From assembly GCF_021654655.1 (NCBI RefSeq), contig NZ_AP025225.1:248001-312000 (forward strand): DNA of 64,000 nucleotides. Reading direction: 5' to 3'. The position numbers were made by a program, and so were the translations under genes. Position 1 is the first letter of the stretch. Each line of letters opens with the position of its first letter. Shown here one piece after another: positions 9,694 to 18,970 of this stretch. Origin of the DNA: Candidatus Hydrogenosomobacter endosymbioticus. Lineage in GTDB: Bacteria; Pseudomonadota; Alphaproteobacteria; Holosporales; GW7. The notes below the pieces were generated by a model. That model saw only the letters and a program-made list of their open reading frames with translations, made no database searches and was not told the origin of the DNA.

Positions 9694-9719
9694 GGCGCTC
9701 TGCTCATTCCCCGAGCGCC
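9694..9719 (+). terminator. Hairpin between convergent rpiB and ftsW
   Basis: GGCGCTC (9694-9700) pairs with GAGCGCC (9713-9719) over a twelve-base loop, directly after the rpiB stop. The U-tract is poor on both strands, so this may be a weak bidirectional terminator or simply a 3' end stabiliser. Confidence 0.45.
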
Positions 9720-9778
9720 GGCCTTCGTTTACTATATAGGACAGATTTATGGTATAGCTAACAGACTCTGGTTAGTCA

Positions 9779-10888
9779 TTATGCCGAATAAATATCCATA
9801 ATTTGACGCCGAGTAAGACTAAGCAAAACACCCATAGCAAAGCATAAACTCAAGAACGAGGACCCACCGTAACTTACAAATGGAAGCGTTGTACCTTTTG
9901 TTGGGATCATTCTCATAACAGACCCCATATTAAGAAAAGTTTGAATTAAAAGCTGCATCGCTATGCCAACACAAGCAAGAGAATAAAATTTGTCTAACCT
10001 ATTCATGGCATGCAGCAACGACCTGAACACTATGATCCCATATAGCAGTATTATTATCACGCATAAAATCATTCCGAATTCTTCTGCAGCTACGGCAAAA
10101 ATAAAGTCTGAATGTCCGTCGGGGATAGAATTCAAAACCACTCCGGCTCCGGGACCTTTTCCAAACCACCCTCCAGAGGAGAATGCCGACAGCGCTTGAA
10201 TCACTTGATAATGAATTCCAAATTTATCACACCCGCCGGAAAACAAGAATGAATTTATCCTGGCAGCAACGTGAGAAAAGCAACAATATGCCACTCCTAC
10301 AGCCCCAACACCAAACAAAGCTCCGGCCGCAAACCAAGCAATTGGAAGCCCAGCAACAAAACACTGCACAAACCACACAGATGTGATCAAAAAAACCATC
10401 CCTATGTCTGGCTGAAGCAGCAGCGGAAATATCATCACAAAAATCAAAATAAGTGTAGATGCATATCTGTGACACAAATGACGCTTGGTAAACAGCCAAG
10501 CAGACAAAACTACAGACGCTGTTTTCAAGAACTCCGATGGTTGAAGAGAAAATCCGCAAACAGATATCCACCGTCTCGCCCCCTTTATATCGCTTCCAAA
10601 TAAAAACACCAACCAAAGAGCTATCCATGCAAAAACAGCAATCAGTATGGACGACATTATTATGCCTTCTTTCTTCATCATAGATGCGCACATCATCACC
10701 ATAAGGCCTGGAAACATGACTATAAAATGTTTTTTAAGCAGAACAAACGGGCTCCATCCGTGCTGAATAGCCACCACCGGGCTGACACTCATAATAAGCA
10801 TGCTCCCTATTCCTATAAGAGCAAGAATGCTACCTAAAATCCAATAATCTATGGAACGAAAAAGATTAGATAGCTGAACAGAAACCAT
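9779..10888 (-). CDS. ftsW: Septal peptidoglycan glycosyltransferase FtsW
   Basis: SEDS-family lipid II polymerase that builds septal peptidoglycan with its partner PBP3/FtsI. The 369-residue polytopic protein matches FtsW more closely than RodA. The first helix ends LIMSVSPVVA, the central QPDIGMVFL carries the conserved Asp, and the last part reads PTKGTTLPFVSYGGSS. About ten membrane segments are visible. In most alphaproteobacteria ftsW sits in the dcw cluster with murG and murC. Here it stands alone, convergent with rpiB and divergent from ftsK, so the dcw order has been lost at this point. Confidence 0.92.
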   Translation of the reverse strand: MVSVQLSNLFRSIDYWILGSILALIGIGSMLIMSVSPVVAIQHGWSPFVLLKKHFIVMFPGLMVMMCASMMKKEGIIMSSILIAVFAWIALWLVFLFGSDIKGARRWISVCGFSLQPSEFLKTASVVLSAWLFTKRHLCHRYASTLILIFVMIFPLLLQPDIGMVFLITSVWFVQCFVAGLPIAWFAAGALFGVGAVGVAYCCFSHVAARINSFLFSGGCDKFGIHYQVIQALSAFSSGGWFGKGPGAGVVLNSIPDGHSDFIFAVAAEEFGMILCVIIILLYGIIVFRSLLHAMNRLDKFYSLACVGIAMQLLIQTFLNMGSVMRMIPTKGTTLPFVSYGGSSFLSLCFAMGVLLSLTRRQIMDIYSA

Positions 10889-11060
10889 AGCAGTGTCAAA
10901 GGCGAAGTCCTCATTATGGATAAATTGTAGACCATATGCTTCATAAAAAAAACTTTCAAAATCATGCTCGGGGGTTGCTGTATGTGCAAAAAACCGCGCA
11001 AACCACTAAGATCAAGAAATTTCAGTCCAAACCAATATCAGCACGTCGCATAATACCTGA

Positions 11061-11092
11061 AAAAACTGACACAGTTTTTGGTTTTATTTTTT
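11061..11092. terminator. AT-rich perfect hairpin upstream of ftsK
   Basis: AAAAACTG (11061-11068) and CAGTTTTT (11072-11079) form an eight-pair stem over the loop ACA. T-runs follow on both strands. It lies in the 234-base gap between divergent ftsW and ftsK, where no gene needs termination, so a leader attenuator or a relic is possible. Confidence 0.35.
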
Positions 11093-11122
11093 CCAATCAT
11101 GTAATAGACTTTCTCTGTTGAT

Positions 11123-13285
11123 GTGCTGAATAACAAGCTCATTCTCAGATTTATGAGACAGTATATAAGAGATTTTTTTATACGATGTATTGCTAACGCA
11201 GCAGCCATCTCTTGTCTCGTATTGGTGTTCTTTCTTATAGCTAGCTTTGTATCATATAACCCTCAAGACCCGAGCATTAACGTAGCATCAGACGAAGTAG
11301 TGTCAAATGTTATGGGAGATTACGGGTCATGCGCAAGCGATATGTTATTTCAGTTTTTCGGCATATCCGCGCTGTTAATTCCATGCGCCGGGCTTTGTTT
11401 GTTTTATTCGCTCGCTAAATATCATAGAGCTCCGGTATCGGCACTTTTATTCTTGCCGTCTATGCCAATAATGTCTTTTTTACAAAGCAAACTTTTTCCG
11501 TCAATAGGAGGCCCATTGCCAAACGCAGCGGCGGAGATAATAGACGCCCACTTATCGGAAATGCCATATATTTCTGAGACATTAGCGTGCATAACTTTTG
11601 TGTTTTCAGCCGCTGTAACGGTTCATAAGCTTGCCCCATATATACGATCAAAACTGGATAAGTTAAAGGCCATTAAAAAGCGAAAAACACAAACAAATGG
11701 AAGAATAAGCAAATTGCTAAGAGCCAATAAGCCAGAGTCATCCGAAAACTCTACCTATACACCAAAACAGACCATACAAGCAGTACAACTACAGAACAAA
11801 AGCGCATACAAGCTCCCCTACCTAGAGCTTTTAGAGCAGCATAAAAACAACAAGAAGCAGCCGATTGATAAAAAAAGTCTATCAGATCAAACCGCTCAAC
11901 TTCTTGGAGTTTTATCAGATTTTGGGATACATGGTGATATCATAAACGCCCATGCCGGACCGGTTGTAACGTTATTCGAGCTTCAGCCTACAGCAGGGAT
12001 AAAGGCATCACGAATTATTAGCTTATCAGACGATATCGCAAGATCTATGAGCGCTTTTTCTGCACGAGTCGCGCCCATACCTGGGAAAAATGTTATAGGG
12101 ATAGAGCTTTCAAACCAGCACAAAGAAACGGTGTATCTTTCAGATATAATAGCTTCCAGCGAATATAATTTTTTCAACGGAAATCTCGCATTAGTTCTCG
12201 GGAAAGACATATCCGGATACCCAGTAATAGCAGACCTTGCTCGCATGCCGCATCTGCTTGTAGCTGGAACCACTGGTTCAGGAAAATCTGTCGGCATAAA
12301 CAGCATGATATTATCGCTTCTTTACAGGCTTTCTCCGTCACAATGTCGGCTTATAATGATAGATCCAAAAATGCTTGAATTATCGGTATACGACGATATT
12401 CCACATCTTTTGACCCCGGTTGTTACAGACCCTAAAAAAGCTGTGATGACTTTAAAATGGGTCGTTCACGAGATGGAAAACAGATATCGCATGATGTCTC
12501 AGCTCGGAGTACGTAACATCGAAGGCTTTAATCAGAAAGTGTCTTCGTCTCTATCTAAAAATGAAAAACTGAAAAGAAAAATACAAACTGGATTTGACCC
12601 TCATACAGGAGCCCCTATATTCGAAGACCAAGAACTAAATCTAGAAGAGCTTCCGTTTATAGTTGTTGTTGTTGATGAAATGGCAGACCTTATGCTGGTA
12701 GCAGGAAAAGAAATAGAAATAGTCGTCCAGCGCCTTGCTCAAATGGCGCGGGCAGCCGGCATTCACCTTATAATGGCAACACAGCGCCCATCGGTAGACG
12801 TTATCACAGGCACGATAAAGGCTAATTTTCCTACAAGAATAAGCTTTCAAGTCACATCCAAAATAGACAGTAGAACGATACTGGGAGAACAAGGGGCGGA
12901 ACAACTTCTAGGACATGGCGACATGCTATACATGGCCTCTGGTGGAAGAATAATGAGGGTACACGGACCATTTGTAAGTGACAGCGAAATAGAGCGCGTA
13001 GTTACATTCCTTAAGCAGCAAGGATCTCCAGAATACATAGAAACCATACTTCATGAAGAAGAACAAGACACCCAAGCAAACGACATCCAATTTGGTCAAG
13101 ATTCGTCGTCTATTTATAAACAAGCCGTAGAAATAGTAAAGCGTGACCAAAAAGTGTCCACTAGCTATATCCAAAGACAGCTTCAAATTGGATATAACAG
13201 AGCGGCTCGAATCATAGAGCAAATGGAAAAAGAAGGGCTAATATCTCCTCCAAACCATGTTGGCAAACGCGAGATTTTGTTTTAG
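11123..13285 (+). CDS. ftsK: DNA translocase FtsK
   Basis: Septum-anchored, ATP-driven DNA pump that moves the chromosome ends during division and activates XerCD at dif. The 720-residue protein has an N-terminal region of about four membrane helices (to about residue 175) and a short linker. The RecA-like motor follows, with Walker A GTTGSGKS (382-389) and Walker B VVVVDEMADLM. A C-terminal winged-helix gamma domain (about 660-715, QLQIGYNRAARIIEQME) reads KOPS. The linker is short, as in other alphaproteobacterial FtsK. The GTG at 11123 and the ATG at 11153 are both possible starts, and neither has a good Shine-Dalgarno. Confidence 0.95.
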   Translation: MLNNKLILRFMRQYIRDFFIRCIANAAAISCLVLVFFLIASFVSYNPQDPSINVASDEVVSNVMGDYGSCASDMLFQFFGISALLIPCAGLCLFYSLAKYHRAPVSALLFLPSMPIMSFLQSKLFPSIGGPLPNAAAEIIDAHLSEMPYISETLACITFVFSAAVTVHKLAPYIRSKLDKLKAIKKRKTQTNGRISKLLRANKPESSENSTYTPKQTIQAVQLQNKSAYKLPYLELLEQHKNNKKQPIDKKSLSDQTAQLLGVLSDFGIHGDIINAHAGPVVTLFELQPTAGIKASRIISLSDDIARSMSAFSARVAPIPGKNVIGIELSNQHKETVYLSDIIASSEYNFFNGNLALVLGKDISGYPVIADLARMPHLLVAGTTGSGKSVGINSMILSLLYRLSPSQCRLIMIDPKMLELSVYDDIPHLLTPVVTDPKKAVMTLKWVVHEMENRYRMMSQLGVRNIEGFNQKVSSSLSKNEKLKRKIQTGFDPHTGAPIFEDQELNLEELPFIVVVVDEMADLMLVAGKEIEIVVQRLAQMARAAGIHLIMATQRPSVDVITGTIKANFPTRISFQVTSKIDSRTILGEQGAEQLLGHGDMLYMASGGRIMRVHGPFVSDSEIERVVTFLKQQGSPEYIETILHEEEQDTQANDIQFGQDSSSIYKQAVEIVKRDQKVSTSYIQRQLQIGYNRAARIIEQMEKEGLISPPNHVGKREILF

Positions 13286-13375
13286 ATAATTTACTTACGT
13301 CAAACCCAGCGCCAGTTATACGTAAAATCACACGTCAAATACACTAAAACTCCTCTATAGCCACCTATCCTCCTC

Positions 13376-14501
13376 TCACCTCTGTTCGGCATGCATCTTA
13401 AGGTTAGCCTCCAGTATGTCTTCAAGCTCGCCATCCAGAATTTTGTCAGGACATCCCGACTCAAATCCGCTTCTTACGTCTTTCACAAGCCGATATGGCT
13501 GAAGAACATATGACCTAACCTGTCTACCCCAGCTTATTCCAGATTTCTCTGTATTGCTAAGCGCCGCTATGTCTTCTTTCTGCTTTTTCATCTGACTATC
13601 ATAAAGCCTAGATTTAAGCATAGACATGGCAGTAGCTTTGTTTCTATGCTGAGACCTATCATTCTGACACTGCGCCACAATTCCAGACGGAATGTGAGTA
13701 ATTCTTATAGCGCTTTCTGTTTTGTTTACGTGCTGTCCACCTGCCCCAGAGGCTCTATATGTGTCTATTTTCAAATCCTTCGGATTTATCTCAATTTCCA
13801 CACTATCGTCAACTTCCGGAGACACAACTATAGATGCAAAGCTGGTATGCCTTCTTGAGGAAGCATCAAATGGCGATATTCTAACCAATCTATGTACGCC
13901 GCTTTCGTGCTTCAACCACCCATATGGGAATTTATGTTCTGGACCAGATATTTTGATAGTTGCCGATTTCAAACCAGCCTCCTCTCCAGGACTTTCATCA
14001 AGAGCTTCCACTTCATACCCGCATCTCTGCGCCCACCTCATGTACATTCTCAGAAGCATCATCGCCCAATCCTGCGCCTCTGTTCCTCCTGCACCAGCTT
14101 GCACCTCAACGAAACAACAGCTTTTGTCTCTTTCTTCCGAAAATAGGGTGTTAAGCCTGAGCTTTCGAACAGAATCAACTATTGAAAGGATAGAACGCGA
14201 CTCCTCATCGGCCACTTCGTTCTCTCCCTCATCCACGGCCATGTTGAATATCTCTACTGAATTTTTAAGAGCAGATTCCACGTCCAAAATCTCCCGCTCC
14301 TCAGAAACGAGAGCCTCACGGCGCTTCAAAAGCTTTGCCATTTCGTCAGGATCGTCCCAAGTTACGCTCGACTGCGAATCAATTTGATCTATTTGTTCGC
14401 GAACTCCCCGCTTTTCAAAGCCACCCCCTTAAAAAATCGAGTATTTCCCTCGCTTCTTTTATCTCTGATTGTATATCGTAAACCGTTGTTCCAGACGCCA
14501 T
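13376..14501 (-). CDS. prfB: Peptide chain release factor 2, made by programmed +1 frameshift
   Basis: Recognises UGA and UAA stop codons and releases the finished protein. The gene is split over two frames. A 28-codon leader starts at the ATG at 14501 and ends at CTT-TGA (14420-14415). The main frame of 346 residues continues from the GAA at 14416-14414 down to 13376. Joined by skipping the T at 14417, the product is 374 residues, normal for RF2. Its N-terminal junction reads LRGWL-EKRGVREQ, like the LRGYLDYD of E. coli. SPF, the stop-codon recognition tripeptide of RF2, and GAGGQHVNKTES, the peptidyl-tRNA hydrolysis motif, are both present. RF2 itself terminates at the internal TGA, so the shift is autoregulatory. 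Confidence 0.95.
14415..14429 (-). promoter_or_regulatory. RF2 programmed +1 frameshift site
   Basis: Read on the minus strand: AGGGGG (14429-14424), TGG spacer, then CTT TGA A. The internal Shine-Dalgarno-like AGGGGG stands exactly three bases before the slippery CTT, as in E. coli prfB. When RF2 is scarce, the ribosome slips one base forward at CTT and reads GAA instead of stopping at TGA. Confidence 0.93.
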
Positions 14502-14716
14502 ATATCTATAAAATTAAGGCCCACCGGAATCAATTCTATATTACAGAATTAAAACTGTCATCTATGCACCCGAATCCGCAGAAAACGTATGGCACATGCG
14601 ATTTTAGCAACAAATAATCGCCTCCGTCCACACTAAAAATGTTTCGTTGAAAACCTGTGCAAAAGCCTTTTTTTATACTAACATCTGTGTTACGGATTAT
14701 AAAGCACTGTTAATTG

Positions 14717-16417
14717 ATGGATACTTTTGATAATAAGTCATTTCCTTTGAGTTCGCGCGCATGGCGTGCAACTGCTCTAGCCGTTTTGTTTTTTGCTTCC
14801 GGATTCGCGAATGCTGCAGAAAAAGCCGGCTCGCCTTCTAACAAGAAATCTGCCGCAGCACATGTCGCCGAACTCTCCGCACCGCAGAATCTAGAACAAC
14901 CGAGAAAGGCAAACGAGGTCGCAAGCATAAAGACGTTATCCGATGCTCTGTGCTCGGCATATGAAAAAAATGCTTCCATATTAGCGGCACGCGCAGAAGT
15001 TAACGCTTCTGCAGAAGAAGTTGCCAAGGCATTGTCAGAATGGCGACCGGAAATAGACATGATAGCAAGACAAAGCAACAGTTCGTCTAGACATAAAAAG
15101 CTTCAAACTCTCCCAGGAATCGAAAGAAGAGCGCCAGAGACGGGAATACACGACGAATCTTCTCTTGGCCTCGAGCTGCGACAAAATATATACTCCGGAG
15201 GCGGAACAAGCGCTCGAATAGACTATGCTATCAACAAATTCGTATCTTATTGCTATGTCCTCATAGAAAAAGAACAGGAGCTATTCGTAAAAGTAATAGA
15301 TGCCTTCCTTAATGTTATAATAGCGCAAGAATTTTTAGCTGCAGACAAAAGGAATGAAGAGCATCTTAATAAGCTTCTCGAACAAACCAGAGTGAAATTT
15401 GAAGTGGGAGATCAGACTATCTCAGACCTAAAAGCCGCAGAAGCTAAAGTACTCGACGCGAGAATGAGGATATCGTCCGATATAGCAGAAATAGACTCTA
15501 CTACCGCACATCTTAAAGACATAACTGGAAACAGCAGTCTTGCCTATAACTTAGAAACACCAAAGCCATTTGAGTATAAAGTTGATTCTTTGGAAAAATT
15601 TGTCGCGCAGGCGTCCCGTTCGTTCCCAGAGTTGATCGCCCTTATGTTCAACGAAAAGGCTGCTCTAGCAAGCGTTGCCAATGCCACTTCACAATTTCTT
15701 CCAAAGGTTGATCTAAGCGCTGGGCTGAGAAGAAATAAGTCCTTTGCACAAGAAAATCATGGGAGAGTTAATGGTATAGACCGAAGAGAATACCACAATG
15801 ACGGCAGCGTTGGGGTTACGCTTTCCGTCCCTATATACAAACAAGGCCTAACAAATGCGGCTCACAGAGAAGCCACCCAACAGCTCCATAAAGCACGGCT
15901 TGAAAGGGCGCAAAAAGTACGTGATGTAGCTCATTTGTGTGCAAAAAATCTCAGTCATTATGAAGCTGCTGTTAGAAATGTAGATATTGCGAAAGCATCC
16001 CTAGACGCAAACAAGGTATCCCTTGACCAGGCAGAAAAACAATACGAATTCGGAGAGCGCGGGTTTGCAGAGACAGTTCAGTATCAGACATATTGGATAG
16101 ACTCTCTTAAGCAGCTGATAAAGGCAACGTCAGATTTGGTGCGCGCATCGTATAATCTTCCGTATATGGTAGGCAAGCTTCGTCCAAAAACATTGGCGCT
16201 CAAAATATCAGAGTACAACCCTTACGTCTACTATGATAAGAACCACGCCAGTTGGTTTGATCTCGGGTCTGATGAGTATTTCGGAGAAAAGATCGCAAAA
16301 TTCAATACAGAGTTTGATGATTTTGAAAGGCATAGTGCAAAAAATATAGCTCGCACCACGCAGCAACCTGAAAACAAATCTGTGAAACCAAATAGCTCAA
16401 ACAAGCCATCAAAATAA
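14717..16417 (+). CDS. TolC-family outer-membrane efflux/secretion channel
   Basis: Trimeric outer-membrane duct for type I secretion or tripartite efflux. The 566-residue product has an N-terminal signal peptide ending near SGFANAAEKA. Two repeated alpha-helical/beta modules of the outer-membrane efflux protein family follow. Characteristic stretches are LRQNIYSGGG, the DAFLNVIIAQEF helix, VGDQTISDLKAAEAKV and the second-half copy YEFGERGFAETVQYQTYWIDS. The C-terminal 70 residues are hydrophilic and Asn/Lys-rich. A TTG at 14714 directly precedes the ATG used here. No membrane-fusion protein or ABC transporter gene is adjacent, so its inner-membrane partner cannot be named. Confidence 0.88.
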   Translation: MDTFDNKSFPLSSRAWRATALAVLFFASGFANAAEKAGSPSNKKSAAAHVAELSAPQNLEQPRKANEVASIKTLSDALCSAYEKNASILAARAEVNASAEEVAKALSEWRPEIDMIARQSNSSSRHKKLQTLPGIERRAPETGIHDESSLGLELRQNIYSGGGTSARIDYAINKFVSYCYVLIEKEQELFVKVIDAFLNVIIAQEFLAADKRNEEHLNKLLEQTRVKFEVGDQTISDLKAAEAKVLDARMRISSDIAEIDSTTAHLKDITGNSSLAYNLETPKPFEYKVDSLEKFVAQASRSFPELIALMFNEKAALASVANATSQFLPKVDLSAGLRRNKSFAQENHGRVNGIDRREYHNDGSVGVTLSVPIYKQGLTNAAHREATQQLHKARLERAQKVRDVAHLCAKNLSHYEAAVRNVDIAKASLDANKVSLDQAEKQYEFGERGFAETVQYQTYWIDSLKQLIKATSDLVRASYNLPYMVGKLRPKTLALKISEYNPYVYYDKNHASWFDLGSDEYFGEKIAKFNTEFDDFERHSAKNIARTTQQPENKSVKPNSSNKPSK

Positions 16418-16695
16418 ACCATTGATTGTGGCCTCTCTGGTTTTTGTTCTGATAAATTAGGCTTTGTCTCAAGGTTTGAATCTTTCTCCCGCCCTCCCTC
16501 ATATCTCTCTGCAGTTTTGGGGGTGGGGAGAGTTTTTCCAGAGTACTTAGCCTTGGTCCTATTTTAATCATCCAACGTTTTGCGCTTCTATACCGCATTC
16601 ACTGATGATAAAAATTCATTCATAATCATCTCAAACGAAAAAAATAATATACAACAATCATCATCAACCATTTACTCAGAAAAACTATATTTGCA
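16418..16695. other. Intergenic region with a strand-biased purine/pyrimidine block
   Basis: This 278-base gap between the tolC-like gene and pbpC contains no convincing gene. At about 16480-16540 the plus strand changes from a pyrimidine-rich run (CTTTCTCCCGCCCTCCCTC) to a G-rich run (TTTTGGGGGTGGGGAGAG). That is unlike the AT-rich surroundings and could mark the scar of a lost insertion or repeat element. Only one copy is present in the window. Confidence 0.35.
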
Positions 16696-18777
16696 TTGTT
16701 GACTGCTCTGACTATGGCGGCTATTGCGCTCTCCTTTGCGTTATCGTTCCCGCCTGATCTTACAAAAATAAATGATATTTCCTATGTATTACTCGACAAA
16801 GACGGAAACATACTCGCCGCGACAATGTCAAAAGACGATAAATGGAGGATTTTCACAAAATCAAAAAACACATCGCCTATATACATAAAAATGCTAAAAA
16901 CATTCGAAGACAAGAGGTTCGACAGACACAACGGCGTTGACATATTGGCGATAGTTCGATCTGCAACGCATATCATAACGAAAAAAAAATTTTTATCAGG
17001 AGCGTCTACAATAACGATGCAAGTCGCAAAAATGCTAAGCCAAAAAAAGAAAAACAAGATCTACCAAAAAATAATACAGTGTATACGAGCAATACAACTT
17101 GAAATAATGTTCCCTAAAGAAACAATTCTAGATATGTATCTCACACTCGCTCCATTCGGATATAACATAGAAGGGCTCTTTGCTGCCTCATGGATATATT
17201 TCGGCAAAGCTCCTTCAGAACTTAATACAAGCGAAGCCGCTTTTCTCGTAGCCATTCCAAAATCTCCATCCTGCGTATCAAATAAAAAAAAACTCATAGC
17301 TCTTCAGAAAAAAACCCTCAGAAGACTTGTTGATAAAGGAGCAATAACAAAAGAAGATGCAAAACTCACAGAAAAAATCGCTCTATCTTTCTGCAAAAAA
17401 AAACCAGAAATGCACGCGCAAAACCTTCTCTATAGATTAATAAACAAGGCCGACCAAAGCAAATCTCGATACTTACTAAACCTATCTTGCAACCAATTGC
17501 ACAAATCTTTTATGTTTGAAACAACTATAGACAGATTCATACAAATAGAGTGCGAAAAAATACTTTTGTCAGAAGTGTATGAAAGGCTGTCCTCTATAGA
17601 TCCCATATTAAACGCCGCTGCAGTTATAATGGATGCAAAAAGTGGTTGCATAGTGTCTTACGTCGGCTCTGCTGCATTCGGGGATAAATTAAAAAGTGGG
17701 TATGTTGATATGGCTGATGCTCTCCGTTCTCCGGGCTCTACTCTCAAACCATTTATATATGCTATTGGCATGGAAATGGGCTTTCTAGGACCTGCAACAA
17801 CCGTATACGATGGTAAAACAAATTTTGGAAACAGTTACTCTCCAAAAAATTTACAAAGAGACTTTATGGGAGACGTCACAGTTGAAGATGCGCTTTTATT
17901 ATCGCTCAACTCTCCGGCTGTTGCAGCTTTAGAAACTATAGGTCCAGAAAAATTTATGCAAAAAATTAGAGAAGCTGGAGCTATAGCAAAAACAGCCAAA
18001 AATTCTCCTCCGTCCCTTCCAATAGCGCTAGGAGGGCTGGGAATTTCCCTAACAGACCTAGTATCGCTTTACAGCGCTTTCCCGAGAGACGGAACCTGTT
18101 CTAGGCCAATATTTTTTAAAAACAAAACACCGCAAGTAACAAAATTCTTGACAAAAAATTCTGCGAGACAAATACACGAAATACTTTCAATGTCATCAAA
18201 CAAATCAGCGAGCGACCTCATGACAACACCATACAAAACCGGGACTTCTTATGGAGGAAGAGATGCGCTAACAATTGGTTATACTGAAAATTACGTCATA
18301 GGAGTTTTGGTCGGTAGGGCAGACGGCAAGTCTATACCCTCCGTTTCCGGAGAAAGCGCAGCGCTTCCAATATTCACTAGACTAGCATCAGAAACTATTG
18401 GCGATTCAGCAAAAATAGTCTATAGAAAAAGTCATTACACAATACTAAGTCAACGGCTATCAACAAAACTCCCTAAAAAACAGCGGCTATTCCTATCTAG
18501 GATGCAAAAAATGGCTCTCGACAATCAAATATACATAAGTTTCCCAGAAAATTCCTCGACTCTGTGCGTCCATCGCGGAGAAAACATTTGTGTAGTTACG
18601 CAAAAAGGAACCGCTCCTCTCTCTTGGTTCATTGACGGACATCCGCGCATATCTGAAAAAATGCACGAGAGCACACTGATATGGATTCCAGAAGACGAAG
18701 GCTGGCACAAAATTACAGCAGTCGATACAGATGGAAAATATAGCTCTATACTAGTAGAAATTTTATTTATAAAATAA
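16696..18777 (+). CDS. pbpC: Penicillin-binding protein 1C (bifunctional)
   Basis: Peptidoglycan glycan polymerase and transpeptidase anchored in the inner membrane. A single N-terminal helix is followed by a GT51 transglycosylase domain (FEDKRFDRHNGVD with the catalytic Glu, then SGASTITMQVAKML). The transpeptidase has SPGSTLKPF (SxxK), SLNSPAV (SxN) and KTGTSYGG (KTG), all intact. A short C-terminal beta domain typical of PBP1C ends the protein. The visible start is a TTG at 16696. The reading frame is open back to 16648 and would add LLRKTIFA, a better positively charged membrane anchor, but offers only ATC, ATA or TTA codons there. The alpha-2-macroglobulin partner gene often linked to pbpC is absent. 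Confidence 0.9.
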   Translation: MLTALTMAAIALSFALSFPPDLTKINDISYVLLDKDGNILAATMSKDDKWRIFTKSKNTSPIYIKMLKTFEDKRFDRHNGVDILAIVRSATHIITKKKFLSGASTITMQVAKMLSQKKKNKIYQKIIQCIRAIQLEIMFPKETILDMYLTLAPFGYNIEGLFAASWIYFGKAPSELNTSEAAFLVAIPKSPSCVSNKKKLIALQKKTLRRLVDKGAITKEDAKLTEKIALSFCKKKPEMHAQNLLYRLINKADQSKSRYLLNLSCNQLHKSFMFETTIDRFIQIECEKILLSEVYERLSSIDPILNAAAVIMDAKSGCIVSYVGSAAFGDKLKSGYVDMADALRSPGSTLKPFIYAIGMEMGFLGPATTVYDGKTNFGNSYSPKNLQRDFMGDVTVEDALLLSLNSPAVAALETIGPEKFMQKIREAGAIAKTAKNSPPSLPIALGGLGISLTDLVSLYSAFPRDGTCSRPIFFKNKTPQVTKFLTKNSARQIHEILSMSSNKSASDLMTTPYKTGTSYGGRDALTIGYTENYVIGVLVGRADGKSIPSVSGESAALPIFTRLASETIGDSAKIVYRKSHYTILSQRLSTKLPKKQRLFLSRMQKMALDNQIYISFPENSSTLCVHRGENICVVTQKGTAPLSWFIDGHPRISEKMHESTLIWIPEDEGWHKITAVDTDGKYSSILVEILFIK

Positions 18778-18970
18778 TAGAACTAACCTGTCGCAAAATA
18801 ACAAAATAGAAAATAAAATAATTTAAAATATCCGCCTAGCAACTAACGGTCAATAGTTATACTATTCGCAGTTTACTTTTGTTTTTTTCCAGAATACTAT
18901 CTCACTTGAATATGCCGCAGATAACTAGTATTACTCGTATTACTTTTTATGAAATTTTTTATAGAGAGAT

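Noticed and set aside
10936-11121. 61-codon plus-strand frame upstream of ftsK
   Set aside because: Runs through the perfect AT-rich hairpin, has no ribosome binding site and no recognisable feature.
13722-14387. 221-codon plus-strand frame opposite prfB
   Set aside because: Ser/Thr-rich shadow of the antisense strand of a clearly conserved gene.
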